Positions 34,701-46,591 of a stretch of DNA of 64,000 bases are shown here, in pieces (positions within the stretch are counted from its first letter, which is position 1; every line of letters starts with the position of its first letter). The DNA is taken from positions 2,542,001-2,606,000 of the forward strand of contig JAWZSP010000008.1 of NCBI GenBank assembly GCA_034401135.1. Reading direction: 5' to 3'. Source of the DNA: Volutella citrinella (Eukaryota; Ascomycota; Sordariomycetes; Hypocreales; Nectriaceae). A model generated the notes under the pieces. That model worked only from the letters and a program-made list of their open reading frames with translations. It did no database searches and was not told where the DNA came from. The position numbers were made by a program, and so were the translations under genes.

Positions 34701-36591
34701 AGAGAAGCAGCAAGAACAGCGTACCGCCTCGAGGAAATGCGCCCGTCGCGGTGGGTGGGAGGTTGAAGAAGAGACTACCAACAATAAGGCCCTGGAATAT
34801 GAGCCCGCCCCATTTGCCGAAGAGGGACGCTTTGTCGCCCACCATGACGAGGAACTGTCGGTATGTGCATGCCATGACTTGCTTGTGGAAGGGGATCGCG
34901 TAGTTCTTCTGTCGTGTCTTTTCCGGTTCCCTGGCGCGTCGCTCCTCGGCCTGTCGCTCGGCTTCTCGCTCGAAATCTTCCATGTCACGCAGGTTCTTCT
35001 GGTAGGCCTCGCTGCGGCGGTATGCCGCTTCAAAATCCTGTGCAGTTCGAGGAATCCGGTGCTCCCAGCCATTGCGAATGCTGCGCTCGTTCTGGTCCGT
35101 CACTGACGTGAGAAAGTCGGCCGTGGTCCAGCGCTCAGGACAGTCAAAGCCGAGGTCAGTGAAGTATTGCTTCGCATCATCGGCAGGGCCGTAGTACAGA
35201 CACTTTCCCTCATCGATCAGAAGCACCTTGTCAACTAGGTCGTAGAGCTGCTCTCCAGCCTGGTACAGAGAGACGGCCGTCGAAGTATTGGCCATGTTCG
35301 TCATGGCCCGGATAGACCTGACGTACTCAACGGCAGTGCTGGCGTCAAGGCCTCTGCTGGAATTGTCCCATCCCTGGACTGACGCCCGAGTGATCATTGC
35401 CTCGGCGATGCTGACTCGCTTCCTCTCTCCCCCAGAAACGCCGCGGATGAACTCGTTGCCAACCTTTGTGCCAAGTGTATGTTCAATCCAGAACAGCTTG
35501 GTGACGACGCGGAGGAACTCGCGCACATAGTCTTTACGGGTCTCATTCTTTAGTCGTGACTCTTTGCCTGGCGTCCTCGTCTGGAGGGCAAATCGGAGCG
35601 TTCGTCGCACCGAAAGGGATGCGTAGTGCAGATCATCCTCTGGGTTGTAGATGACTTCTCCGCGAAAGTCTCTCGCCATTGTATGTGCATCAGTGCCCCC
35701 ATATGTGATATCGCCCTCGACCGACTCGAAACCGGCGCGCTGGTTGCAGAAAGCTTTGAGAAAGGTGCTGCATCCCGCTCCTGGACGTCCGAGGACGAGG
35801 AGGACTTGGCCCGGCCGCACACAGCCATCAATGTTGCTAAGAATCTCCCGCACTGGAGGTTTCCCGACTGCTGCCTTTGGTCCTTTGGACAGGAGGTTCT
35901 TCAAACTCCGGGGGAGGCCCAAGAAGATATCACCGACCGTGGGCTGGAGACTGGCGCCGAGTCCGACGCCGCGGACGATGAGACCGCGGAAGATTACACC
36001 GCTGTGGCGCGTCTTCTCCTCCTCGCTTTGTTCCTGCCGGGCCCGACCGAACATGCGCGACATGAGGCGCTCGATATCCTCGTGCTCTTTGTCATCGACG
36101 GTGTGGATTCTCTCGCCGGCATGGCTGACGCGTGAACGTCGTTGCGAGATTGTGTAGAAGAGGTCTTCCTCTGTTCGGGCTGTCGGCTTGGGCTCGAGTC
36201 CAGGTCGATTCGAGTCGTCTTGGAATGGCTCGGTATTCAAGGCAGCGAATTGTGGAGTGCCGTCCTCTTCCGAAGAAGCAGGAGACGTGGGAGAAGCGGG
36301 AGTAGAAGCTTTGGCAGCAATCACGTCGCGTGTGTCTTCGTCCTCATGGAATTCGCGGATGGTGCTGGTCGAAGAATGACTATCAGTGGCCCCTAGGCCC
36401 GTGGACTTGGGAGGATGACCCTGAACAAGTAGTGAGACATCCTGGAAGTACTCTGATGCGCTGCTGTTACTCTTTTCGGCTGCTTCACCAGCGGCCAAGC
36501 CCGATTGCTCATTGATGGAGCTGACACTGGGGGTCTCGGGGAAGCCACCAGGGATGTCTTGATCCCGTGGTGTCGGTATCTCGTCAGCCAT
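31701..36591 (-). CDS. PDR/CDR-type ABC transporter (ABCG full size)
   Basis: 1581-aa plasma-membrane drug efflux pump of the pleiotropic drug resistance family. Exons 36591-33675, 33624-32698, 32650-32593, 32544-31701. Order is NBD1 (about 230-480), TMD1 (about 560-840), NBD2 (about 930-1160), TMD2 (about 1250-1540). NBD1 has the family's Walker A with Cys replacing Lys (GRPGAGCST) and a signature VSGGERKRVS. NBD2 has a normal Walker A (GASGAGKTT), a degenerate signature (LNQEQRKRLTIG) and Walker B LLMFLDEPTSGLDSG. This asymmetry is normal for fungal PDR pumps, where one ATP site is catalytic. A Cys-rich extracellular loop (CEFCKYRNGDEFG) lies before the last helix. The second intron starts with GC instead of GT. 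The substrate is unknown; export of plant or fungal toxins is typical. Confidence 0.95.
32651..32697 (-). other. GC-AG intron in the ABC transporter gene
   Basis: The 47-nt intron begins GCAAGT after CTCACAG and ends CTGATAG. The exon join gives HILT-GLFNCFTFF, which matches the expected start of TMD2. The GT six bases away in the donor region would break the frame. GC-AG introns with an otherwise perfect donor are the usual minor class spliced by the major spliceosome. Confidence 0.75.
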
Positions 36592-39271
36592 TTCGAGGGT
36601 TCGGTCTCTCGTAACTGGAAATATCCCAGCTTAGCAACTTGATACAGCCCGCATCTTGCTGCTACTATTTAAGCTCGAGGAATCAGGCTGCTCCTCAACG
36701 TGTATGACGACAACGGACGCTTTTATTGAGAGGCCTTTGTATGCGACGGCCTCGGCCTCGGAGTTTGAGAAAGAGCGAGGTTAGGAATCGATGTTCAGAA
36801 CTCTAGATACTCGGCTCCGGCGGGCTCGGATCGGTTTGATGGTGTGGTGATCTAACTTTGTCGCCCAGTGGAAGAGTGGGTCAGCGCCCGTCCACTCGTC
36901 ATAGACCAAATTGAGGCTTTGGCCCAGGCCGAATACACACATCGCGAGTCAGAAAAGGGCGACTACGGCTGTACAGCACAATATCGAGGTTCGTGGGCGT
37001 AGAAGGTCTGTCGATGAATATCGGAGAATTTAGATCCGGGTGTGGATGAAACGCGTGGCTCATGGTTCAGGGCGATTGAGGGCGTCATCAGATCCCACCA
37101 TCTCAACCAGGAACAAAAATCTCAGGCGCCACAACGGAAGAGCCCACTCGCCATAGGGATTGGAGGGAGCATGTCTCGCGCCGCTCGTTCGTTCATCTCG
37201 TTGGGCGAGGTGAAGCAGTGCAATGATGCCTCCCTATCAAGACGAGTTGCCAACATTGACCGCCTGGGGTTGGATGTTGTCAGATGTCCACCTGCAGTGT
37301 GTCCAGCGCCTAATCAAGGGCGGCTCAACCCCTGGCAGCACAGCTAGTGCCCCCAAGGCCACAAGCAATCGATGCTCCAGCGGCCAGGGCAGCGGATTTC
37401 GGATAACGAGCGCCACGAAATGACATTGTCAAACGTTGACGGCAAGTGATGAGCCAGACGTTATCACCGGGGCTTCGCGTTCGTCGTGTCTGGATCTAGG
37501 TGAATCCTTAGCGGGGTACACGTGCATAATGAAGAACGGCGTCATATCGAGGTGACCGGGACAGGCAAGCGCCCCGAAAGCGGCAACGAGACAAGAAGGC
37601 TGAGCTCGATGCGGAAGCAATAAGCGACCTGCAGCTGTAAATAGCTAACAGCGTTAATGAGGCCGCTAAGCAGGAAGCCACAAAGCCTTGATCAGTTGCC
37701 GTTGGTGGAAGGCCGCTGGGACAAAGGAACGAAGATGGCGCTCAAGGCTCGGTCGACTTGCATTGTTGCACGGCATCAAACGAGACACTGCTCCACCGTT
37801 GAGGAGAGACAATAGCGGCGACGTGGCTCTGGGCTCCCGCTTCACATGCGCCTGATGATGCCCATCTACATGTGGCCAATGGTTAAATGGAGTGCCGTGC
37901 CATCGGCGCCCGGACCCTAGGCAGACAAGTCCTGGAACCCTAGGAGATTCCAGATGGGTGCTTTTGTCACTTGCGTCAGCGGCTTGGGCGCTGACAATCT
38001 TCCGCACCCCAATCAGCAGGATTCGTGATACTAACAGGTCGTCGTGCGTGAAGCCAACCAGCAGCTCCAAGATGTGCGGGATGAAGATGAGGATAGCGGG
38101 GTGTTTGGGGGAAGCAAGGGGCCGGCTGGGCGATACTTCTTCTTGCTCCAGCTGGGGTGTGTGACCAGGTTGGCCCGTTGGGCTGTGGAATGGATGCATC
38201 GGACACGCAGTGGAACCTGAGCCCAATGGTAAGAGAAGACGGGAGCCCGATCGCGCGACGCGAAAGCAGCCCGAGGCCGATGAGCTCCGCATGGGCATGG
38301 CCGTGCATGCCGATGTTCCTCAAACTCCCGCCAGTCAGCTCGAGGTTCGTGCGCAGCTGGTTTCCGGCTCATGCGATTGGCAGAAATCCAATATCATTCG
38401 TTGGCGCGCGGCTAGCTGGGTCCCCGATGGATGCGAATGCGATCTATCACGACCTAGAACTTTCAAGTGCCCATTTTCTCCTCCTTGCATTGGCCCGCAA
38501 GTCTTTTGCAGGATGCATACAGAGTAATGTGGTACGCGTGCCGCACCTGGTGTGTCCCGCACATGGTGGACGGGCTGTGATGATGGCTGCGGGGAGACGC
38601 GAGCAAAAGAAACTATCTCGCTAGGCTAGCCGTGTGGAGGCACAAGCTGTTTTTCCCAACCGATGGGAAGCTGGTGAAGAGGAGGTGGCTGAGCCAGGCT
38701 AGGCGTGCGCAGTTGGTTGTTTGTTGGTGCGATGGCTTCCGTCAAGCGAGGCCTACCCTGGTGTGAGGGACGGCCGATACGCCACCACCAGGGGCGGCAC
38801 GGAACGAGAAGCACGCACAAGCCAACGGGTAGAGAAAGTGGCTTAAAGGATCAATCTTGGTCCTTGGCGGGCAGTGCTGGCTGAAGAAGACGGCCAACAC
38901 TTGCAGACTGGCAGACCAGGTGCACACTCCTGCGCGTCTGGCCCGTCGTTGGCAGGAGCGACACTGATGCTTGTCCGCAGTAGAACGGGCAGCTATCGGC
39001 CATGGCTCGGACCTGCCTTGGCGGGCATGGAAAGTCCAATCGACATTTATTTCAGTGCGTCTGGCCGGATGGGGCCATATGTCGACGCTGAAGCTACATG
39101 CCTGCCTCTGTCTCTCCTAGGCCCCCTCCGAGTCTTGTTGTCGCCCTAACTTTTGTTCTCGCCCTTGTCCCCCATTGCCCCCGATAGGGATCTTTGGCGC
39201 CGTCGGCGTAACTTGAGCACACACCGAGCTCTTCCAAACTTCAATTATTATCTGTGATACATCTGGACATC
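36592..39271. other. long intergenic region, promoter of ABC gene
   Basis: 2.7 kb without a supported gene. A TATTTAAG element near 36665-36673 lies 75-80 bp upstream of the ABC transporter start codon and may be its TATA box. Several CGG-containing words near 36815-36835 could bind Zn2Cys6 regulators. Open frames at 37666-38624 lie on both strands at the same place and have no domain-like content. Confidence 0.4.
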
Positions 39272-39874
39272 ATGAACGGTAGCAGCGAGGACTCCACTCA
39301 TGGTTCCGAGAGGACCCATCCCGAGAGCCATTCAAGCAGCACTGTCGACGGCCACATATCCGCCCGCTCCCACCCGCCGGCCAGTCAACAGGCTGCTACC
39401 TCTGTGCCTGACGCAATCGGCGGTGAGCCTGGGCAAGCCCAGCATGCCCACAGATACGGCGAGAATCCCTCCTGGGACTATCACGAGCCCCTCCAGCTGT
39501 CGGCGCCGGACATGGGGGCCTCGGCCACCTCGCCAGGGGCCGAGACACACCGCACTGTCATGACCGTCTACCAGAACTTGCCCTCGTCGATGCTGCCGTC
39601 GCAACCATGGCCCCAGGACCTGTGGCTACACAGCCGGTGCTGCCGCGTCCTGTATCAGCCGGTCTTGGTCCTGCCGGAGCCGCAACCCGCCGGCGACGGC
39701 CCTGCTCCGGTCGCGACGGCGGGCCCGGACCACCAGCAGACTACGGAAGACAGGCCGCGCCACCCACTCTACGACTCGGCTAATTACTCAACTAGCGACC
39801 CGCTGGCTCGCGTCGTCGATGTGCGCCGCGTGTCCGGCGCCTCGGATCCGGCGTCGCGGCCGGATCAGGCCTGA
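39272..39874 (+). CDS. hypothetical disordered protein
   Basis: 200 aa from the ATG at 39272, preceded by an A/T-rich leader. The sequence is low in hydrophobic residues and rich in Ser, His, Pro, Thr and Ala. A small central segment is more ordinary (LWLHSRCCRVLYQPVLVLPE, about residues 120-140). No domain, signal peptide or membrane helix is seen. There is no neighbour within 300 bp upstream, and the Zn2Cys6 gene ends 299 bp downstream on the opposite strand. The composition suits a regulatory or orphan protein, or simply a chance frame in GC-rich DNA, so confidence is modest. Confidence 0.4.
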   Translation: MNGSSEDSTHGSERTHPESHSSSTVDGHISARSHPPASQQAATSVPDAIGGEPGQAQHAHRYGENPSWDYHEPLQLSAPDMGASATSPGAETHRTVMTVYQNLPSSMLPSQPWPQDLWLHSRCCRVLYQPVLVLPEPQPAGDGPAPVATAGPDHQQTTEDRPRHPLYDSANYSTSDPLARVVDVRRVSGASDPASRPDQA

Positions 39875-40172
39875 ATGCTACACTAATCTCGGCTGGTCCT
39901 GTGGGTCGTGGTTGATCTGGCGTCCGTGGAAGCTGGCCTCGGTGGAAACTGTTGTCGTCGATACGAAATGGCATGTCGCTTGTTTTCGGCTCCTTGTTGC
40001 ACTCCAACTAAACATCAAAGTCATCCTATCCGATGAGCACTTCAATTGAATGCATGGTGGCTGCTATCTTCATTGGTGAACTGTCACATAACTTGCCATC
40101 TTCCCCTGTGAATAAATGGCTTGGTGGCCAATTGCTGTCTCATCAAAACTACCAAGAGAACGGATTTTATTC

Positions 40173-42976
40173 CTATGCCCCGAGGTTTGCTATCTGCCTG
40201 CTAAACTCGGCAAAATCCTCGATATCTTGCCCGGTGAGCGACCAGTCGGAGGCATTGAGGAGGCCTTGGAACCCTTCATCCAGTGACCATGCTGCCGAGT
40301 TCTCATATGGAATGGCGCTGATGTCGCCTTCCGCCACATTGCACATTTGGGAAATGCCGTTCCATAAGTCTGTAACAACTGCCTCACCGCCCGATGCCCC
40401 AACCGGAATTTGCGCGATGCCGCCGCCTTGTGCTGATTGCAGCCCATCACCTACGGTGGAGCCATTGTTCAAGCATTCATCGATGCCATGGGGCTGATTT
40501 GAGCCATCGTCTCCGGCTATTGGGCCAACAACAGCATCGTCGAAGCCAAAATGCTCAGAAAGATGAGCCCAGATATTTTGCACCTCATGGAGCCGGGCGA
40601 TGGCAAAGGTATTCCGGTTGTCTGCAAGATACTGGAGGTTTTCTATGGCCTCTGGCAGCCCAGGGGATGGGCGTATCCTGTCCTGCTCCTCGCAAGCCGT
40701 GTCAAAGATGGCGGTGAGGATCATGACAAACGCCGCGGAAAAGATGGCATCACAGTCGAAGAAGCCAAATATTGCTAAGAAGGAAATCCCATCACATTAG
40801 CCACCCCGCCCTGCACAGTGAAAGGAGAGCCAAACGGCAACATACCAAGCAATTTTCGCTTTCGGAGAATATTGATAACGCAGAGCAATCTCCTGGATGC
40901 TTCGGTGCACGTTCGAGCCAGTAGCCCAAGGGAAGAGCCTCTCAATTCATCCGAAGAGGGCCTGTCGGCGGTGAAGAATAGTTGCGCGATATGCAGCATG
41001 ATTGGTCGGATTGTCAACAACGTCGCCTACACAAGAAACAAAGTAAGCAGAACTGTGTCGTACCATTCCAGAATTTGTGCGAAGACCATACCTGGTACAG
41101 CATCAGCTGCAGGGAAGCCGTAGTTCTCACAGTTTGATCCGATAACGCTCCGGGGTCCGTGGCAGTCAAGTCAGCAGGCAGCTCCTTTGATATATCGTAT
41201 AACGATGCCATTAGCTGCTGGACACTCATCACCAAGTCATCCCCGGAACGCGGATTAGGCCCGTAAATAGCTGTGATATCATTGTCAGTGAACATTGCTG
41301 CCAGCTTTAAAGAGTAGACACATGCCTGTCAAAACACGACTGGTTACCTTGGCCAGCCTGGCATTGGTGCGTATCGGCGAGCTCGGTCCGAACCCAGGTG
41401 CATCGGTTGGTAGGCCAATCTCGATAGCATCGTCGGCGATGCCATATGGGTGCCCTGTTGCAGCTGCTAGTCGCCTGTCGACGTCACAGTTGTGAGTTAA
41501 AAACCACTAATACGGCAACGATGGGAAAGCCGTACCTCTCTTGCATATATATGGTCCACCATAGCCGAGTTGTGTGCGTCATCTCCCATGGCAGTATCAT
41601 CTTGCCCTTCAATGACAAATGGTATCCATGGGACACAGCGAGACGCAACGCAATGCTGGCCTACCATAACAATGCAGAGTTAGTGAGGGAATTAAGTCTT
41701 TGCCGGAGTGAGTGTCTTACATAAATGTAGGCTTCTTCCTTTCGATTTAGATTCTGTAGGTAAAGTGCCAGAAGCCCCAATGTCTCGACCGCAGTTCTTC
41801 CCATGAAGTACTGCGCACTGGGGTTGGGCAAGATACTGTGAGCAAAGTCGAAAAGGGCTTTCCCCGGAGCATCCTCTAGGTTCTGCCAATCCTCGCGGTT
41901 CCGTTCCAGAAGCTGTCCGATTGCAAAGACGAGTACCATCTGGATGAACCAGGGCGTTGAAGGCGAAGGTGAATCATTTCCAACATTGTGGTAATACATG
42001 CCCAAGCGATCACAAAACTCTCTCGGGTCGAAAAAGCATTGTGTATGGCCAATAAACAAAATCATGGTATCTAAAAGACGATGTGCCTCTTCCTCATTAG
42101 GGAGACGGGGCATGATCTCGTGTTGCGGATATTGGTTGGGCCATGTAGGCATATTGATGCCAGGTGGCTCAAAGTGTTCATGTTGATGGGAAGGGTCAAA
42201 TAAGCCTCGGACTCTGGAGCTGAATGTGTTGCTGGAGCTCAGAGATGAGTCGGCGAGGATGGCTAGAAGCGGTCAGCAAGGGTTACTTCGATTTGAGAAC
42301 CGCATTCGGATCGGAGATTGATTGATTACAGCGTCCAGTTAAAGAAGCCCCTCCATCTCTAGTCGATAGTCTCGAAGCAGGAGATGAGCCATGAGGTTCG
42401 CTGTTCTGCGGCGAGGCACCGATAGCCTTGGGTAGAGTGCTTCTAGGGTTCAACCCGCATGAGCCGCTTATCCATACATCATTATACGCAGCTACGAACC
42501 TTGGAGTGGGTGGTATTGTTATTGGAGCGGGTTCCGTCGCCGAGGTGACCGAAGCAGGGATACTCAAGGCGTCGGACTCATATTGCGCCAAGCGACTTTG
42601 CAACTCCTCAACATGTCTAGATTCGGGTGAGTTGGACTCGTCAGGGGCAGATTCCTATCTTGCAGGCCGATGCGGCGGCGGAGCTTACATGACTGAGTAG
42701 GCACGTCTCTGTCCATGCTCGGGCACACGGCAATCGAATCCCCTCTTGACACAATATTGGCAGGGGATGTTACCGGAGCACTTCACTTTTTTGGCCCTGC
42801 AGGTGAGACAACTAGCAGCAATAGGGGTCAGCGTAACGAGTTCAGGCAGGATGAGCCATGCCACATATGATCAACCATGCGAACAGACGATCAAGTCACC
42901 AGTGAAGTACTCACGCAACGATGATTGGTTTGCTGGCAGGCTTTCTAACCCTCGAAGCTCTGGGGGACGCCGACAT
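40173..42976 (-). CDS. Zn2Cys6 fungal-specific transcription factor
   Basis: 753 aa in nine exons: 42976-42915, 42811-42689, 42616-42330, 42262-41721, 41660-41536, 41474-41348, 41304-41092, 41026-40846, 40774-40173. Every junction keeps the frame. The binuclear zinc cluster is Cys22, 25, 32, 38, 41 and 48 (CLTCRAKKVKCSGNIPC), followed by a basic linker and a coiled-coil start (VEELQSRLAQYE). The fungal-specific regulatory domain covers about residues 210-480, with the usual LGLLALYLQNLNRKEEAY and ALRLAVSHGYH segments and RRLAAATGHPYGIADDAIEI. Such proteins are nuclear activators that bind CGG triplets. It lies 354 bp downstream of the aldolase gene, beside the aminotransferase/oxidase/permease genes, and is the natural candidate for their regulator. 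Confidence 0.88.
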
Positions 42977-43329
42977 GTCGAAAAGGTCGTCGGTGCAATG
43001 GGGGAGAAGGAAGCTGGATGAGGCAGTTCGGAGATGACGCCCGAGACTTCTTGTGAGACTTGAGCGTGACCCACATAAGGGCGGGGCCAGACCGGAGGTG
43101 GCTGGCTGGCTTGGGATATTCGTCCAGCCGCCTAGCGCCGGAGTCGAGTCAGTGGTGATTTCGATTTCGGTTTGGTGTAGTAATGTATTGTACTATTCGC
43201 CCTACGGGGCAAGGCTCAGACCTAAGGAGCATAGAGGGTGGTCACCTAGAGATATCGGGGTATGCAGTTGCTGATTGCTTCAATTCCGAGGGCTGGCTTC
43301 TTCTAGAGGCCATGATTATTGTGAGACCT

Positions 43330-44216
43330 CTAATGGTTCCCATTCAGCTTATTTGACGTGACCCCTGGCAGAGCTTGCACGGCCCGTTTGCCGCCAGACG
43401 TCAACCCGGAGACATCCTGATGGACGAGCATGAACCGAGCCCCCAGCGTGTTGATGATCCAGTCCTGGATCTCTGGGTTGTCGTAGACGCCGGCCACTCC
43501 AAAGATCTTGTTATGCGCCTTGCAGGCCTGGCTGATGCGCTCGAGGGCAGAACGGTACTCCTGCCTGTCAAACTTGCCGCCAATCCCCATGTCGATTGTC
43601 AAGTCCATGGACCCAACCAGGAGGACATCAACGCCTTCCACTGCGGCAATCTCATCTACGCACTCCACCGCGTCGCGACTCTCAATCATTGCGAAGACAG
43701 TCGATCCGTTTGTGTTGCAGTAGTCAACTGCCTCCTCCACGGACACGCCTCGCATCCCGAAAATGGGACACTGGCCAGTCATTGACCTGCGACCCAGCGG
43801 GGGGTATTTGCTGATGTCGACGGCCGCCTTGGCATCAGCTGCAAAACCGGGTTAGCAGTTGAGCAAAATGCACGTAAATCATGCAAGGAACGGATATTCT
43901 TACCAGCACTGTGGATGTGTGGGAACACAACGCCCATGGCGCCGCCATCGAGAACGCGCTGGACAAAGCCATTGCCGCACTGATGTGGCACACGGACAAA
44001 GGGAGTGATACCGCTCAGGTGGCCGACATTGCAGAGGTTGCTAGCCTCCGCCAAGGTGAGCCAGCCATGTTCCAGGTCGATGAACAGGGAATCAAAGCCT
44101 GCGTTGCGTGCAATCTGGACCACCTGCGCATTGGGCGAGATCTTGATGCCGTAGGAACTGCACAGCCGGTTCGACGCGACGCAGGCCTTGAGGTGGTTGG
44201 TGTAGTTGGAGGACAT
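43330..44216 (-). CDS. HpcH/HpaI-family pyruvate aldolase
   Basis: 273 aa; exons 44216-43904 and 43838-43330. A TIM-barrel class II aldolase of the HpcH/HpaI family, which cleaves 4-hydroxy-2-oxo acids to pyruvate and an aldehyde. Some members decarboxylate oxaloacetate. The active-site pieces are present: His50 in FIDLEHGW, the conserved YPPLGRRSMTG, the metal-binding Glu157 in MIESRDAV and Asp183 in VGSMDLTIDMG. In many relatives the last motif is GPxDLSxSMG, so the pocket differs slightly. No peroxisomal signal is seen (ends NGNH), so it is probably cytosolic. It is divergently transcribed from the aminotransferase gene with a 510-bp shared promoter. The natural substrate cannot be fixed from sequence. 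Confidence 0.9.
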
Positions 44217-44315
44217 GATTTAATAATTAGAAACTAATTTTAAACACTTGGGCAGCATGTATTGTCTCTCGTCAGCTCCTCTTGGTGCTCAGGTCTGATG
44301 CTTTTCTACACGGCC

Positions 44316-44326
44316 TCCTCGGAGGA
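44316..44326. promoter_or_regulatory. CCTCGGAGG element, copy 1
   Basis: TCCTCGGAGGA, an odd-length palindrome (CCTC-G-GAGG), is followed by ACACCCCCGAAG. It contains the CGG triplet recognised by Zn2Cys6 proteins. It lies 100 bp from the aldolase ATG. Confidence 0.55.
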
Positions 44327-44435
44327 CACCCCCGAAGGATTTAACCATTAGAAACTAATTTGAAACACTTGGGCAGCATGTCTAATATCTCATCAGCTCA
44401 TCCTCGTGCTCAGGACTACTGCTTTCTACACGGCC

Positions 44436-44446
44436 TCCTCGGAGGA
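44436..44446. promoter_or_regulatory. CCTCGGAGG element, copy 2
   Basis: Identical to copy 1 over the palindrome and the flanking CGGCC and ACACCCCCGAAG. It lies 281 bp before the aminotransferase ATG. A CGG-TTG-CCG inverted pair follows at 44496-44504. Confidence 0.55.
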
Positions 44447-44726
44447 CACCCCCGAAGCCCCACAGGACGGTCAGGACCTCGCAACACCCCCGGAGCGGTT
44501 GCCGAGGACCCACTAACGGTGGCCACATCGCCTTAGTTTTCTCGGCACTTGGAGCCGTGTGCTTTGGCCTTCATCGGGAGGGCTTCCGGCGTCGAGTTGC
44601 GATTGCGCGGGGCGCGATGATCACTTAAACCCGCGCCCCTGTCACCATTAGCAGTGCACCGTCACCTGAGTCTGCCATTGCAATCCCCTCTGAAATTCTA
44701 CATCATCAAAAGTTTCCATTGCCACA

Positions 44727-46312
44727 ATGTTCTTCGAAAATGTGCAACAGGGCACCCCTGATGTCATGTACGGCTTGAAGGTCGAGAGCGACGCTGACAC
44801 GTCTCCCAACAAGGTTGATCTCGGCGTTGGTGTCTACCGCAATGAGGATGGCGCTTTTAATGAGCTGAGGGCGTTGACAGAGGTACCACGAGCCATCATC
44901 CCATGACTCGGAGGAAAGATTGATGGCTAACATGATTGCAGGCCAAGGAGTATCTCGCCGCCACAAATCCCAATCATGATGTAAGCTTCCACAGTGGCCA
45001 GTGGCTCCTGAAGAATGCACCTTGGGCTAAGACCTACGCAGTATGAAGTCACGACTGGAAATGAACGGTACTTGAAGTATGCATCGCAAGTGGTCTTCGG
45101 CAAGGACTCTTCGCTGCTGAAATCGAACCGGGTGAGTGACCAAATGGGTCTTGCAGCTTCCATCTTCTAACAGAGCCTCAAAGGTTGCCTCAGTTCAGAC
45201 CATCTCTGGCACTGGGTCCATTCATATTGGATTGATGTTCCTGGCCGGGCTGGCCCGGTCTGTCTCCAACATCAAGTGGACTGTCTATCTCGGAGTGCCG
45301 GCATGGGGAAACTACCAGCCCATGTGCCAGCTCGCCGGTCTCGAGGTTAAGACCTATAGGCATTACGATCCAGAGACCGGCCGGGTCGACTGGGAGAGCG
45401 CGCTAGGTGCCGTCAATGATGCTCCGTCGGGTAGCATCTTCATCCTCCAGGCATGCTGCCACAACCCCACCGCCGCAGACTTCACAAAGGACCAGTGGGT
45501 GGCACTGGCGGAGAAGATGAAGGAGCGGAGCCTGTTTCCCCTGTTCGACATCGCATATCAGGGATTGGGCAACGGCCTGGAGGAGGACATTTTCTGTGTC
45601 CGCCATTTCGCCCAGGAGGGCTTCGAGATGCTCGTTTGCCAGTCGTTTTCCAAGAACTTTGGACTCTACGGAGAGAGAGTCGGCGCGCTACATGCCGTTT
45701 GCCTGGCCCCCGAAACTACTCCAGCGGTTCATGACCAGCTACGTTCGCTGATCCGAGCCGAGTTTTCTTCATCCCCAGCCTTTGGTGCCCGGCTAGTCAC
45801 TCTGATTCTGAGTGAACCGGCCCGCGAGTCCGTCTGGTAGGCTACTGCATCGTCTAATGTTACCTTGGGGGGGCATTTCTAACGCCAGTCGTGACTCTGC
45901 AGGAGACAAGAAGTCGAAACTATCCACAGGAGGCTACAAAACGTTCGCCAGAAGCTGTTCCACTTGCTTACCAATGTATACAAGGTATTTAGGAACATTC
46001 AGTGAGCTCTAGAGTATCTCCAATGCTAATACATCATCAGACCCCCGGAAATTGGGGCATCATCACTGAGGGAACCGGGCTGTTCAGGTAAGTGCTGAGA
46101 GACAGACCAACGAGCGAAGACTGACTTGCCGTAGCGTCTTGCCTTTGACGCCTGTGCATGTCGAGAAACTCAAACTTATGTACCATATTTACCTGGTACC
46201 TAATGGGCGAGCGACCCTATCCGGACTCAATGACCGGAATGTGGACTATGTGGCCAAGAGCATTGACGCTGTGGTCAGGGACACCGAAGCACCCCTTCGT
46301 TCAAAGTATTGA
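44727..46312 (+). CDS. class I aspartate-type aminotransferase
   Basis: 414-aa PLP enzyme. Exons 44727-44882, 44942-44980, 45042-45131, 45184-45836, 45903-45984, 46041-46087, 46135-46312; the sum is divisible by three. The N-terminal VDLGVGVYRNEDG, the TISGTGSIHIG cofactor-binding segment, the QACCHNPTAADFT motif (usually HACAHNPTGVDPT) and the PLP lysine in SFSKNFGLYGERVG (near residue 252) all identify the aspartate aminotransferase family. It moves an amino group between aspartate- or glutamate-like donors and 2-oxo acids. QACCHNPTAAD differs from the housekeeping form, and no mitochondrial presequence is seen, so this looks like a specialised cytosolic paralogue. It shares a promoter with the aldolase and is followed by the oxidase gene. 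Confidence 0.93.
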
Positions 46313-46591
46313 GAACCGATCAATAGACCTAGGATAAAAGAATAGACCATTGACGTTTTTTTATTCACCTAATTTGCTCGAGACCCTGTTGAAAAGTCCT
46401 CCACCTGTGGGCGATTCCTAAAAGTATGAACAAAGTGCTGTGTGCCAAATGCTGTTAGCCTAGAAATTAGAAAGAACAGCGATTCGTTGTCCCAACAGCT
46501 CGCCGTGCCCAGGCGTCGCCCTAGTCGAAACTTCACGCACGTAGACTACCTGCCGCCTCTCAGGGCGCTGGTTTCGGAGGTTTAGTGGGTC

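Larger units (their letters stand above)
44220..44458. repeat. tandem duplication of a 120-bp promoter unit
   Basis: Two direct copies, 44220-44338 and 44341-44458, offset by 120-121 bp. Each starts with an inverted repeat around ATTAGAAACTAAT, continues with the shared ACACTTGGGCAGCATGT, and ends with CGGCCTCCTCGGAGGACACC plus CCCGAAG. The ends are nearly identical while the middle has drifted, as expected if the ends are under selection. The unit begins right at the aldolase start codon and occupies the divergent promoter with the aminotransferase gene. Confidence 0.9.

Noticed and set aside
35550..36135. Plus-strand frames opposite the ABC transporter NBD1
   Set aside because: The transporter frame has all family motifs on the minus strand; these are shadows.
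37666..38624. Open frames on both strands in the ABC upstream region
   Set aside because: Low-complexity translations with no recognisable domain, and both strands are open at the same place.
44436..44504. Hairpin-like terminator from CGG/CCG repeats
   Set aside because: It lies upstream of both divergent genes and not at a 3' end, so a regulatory site is the better reading.
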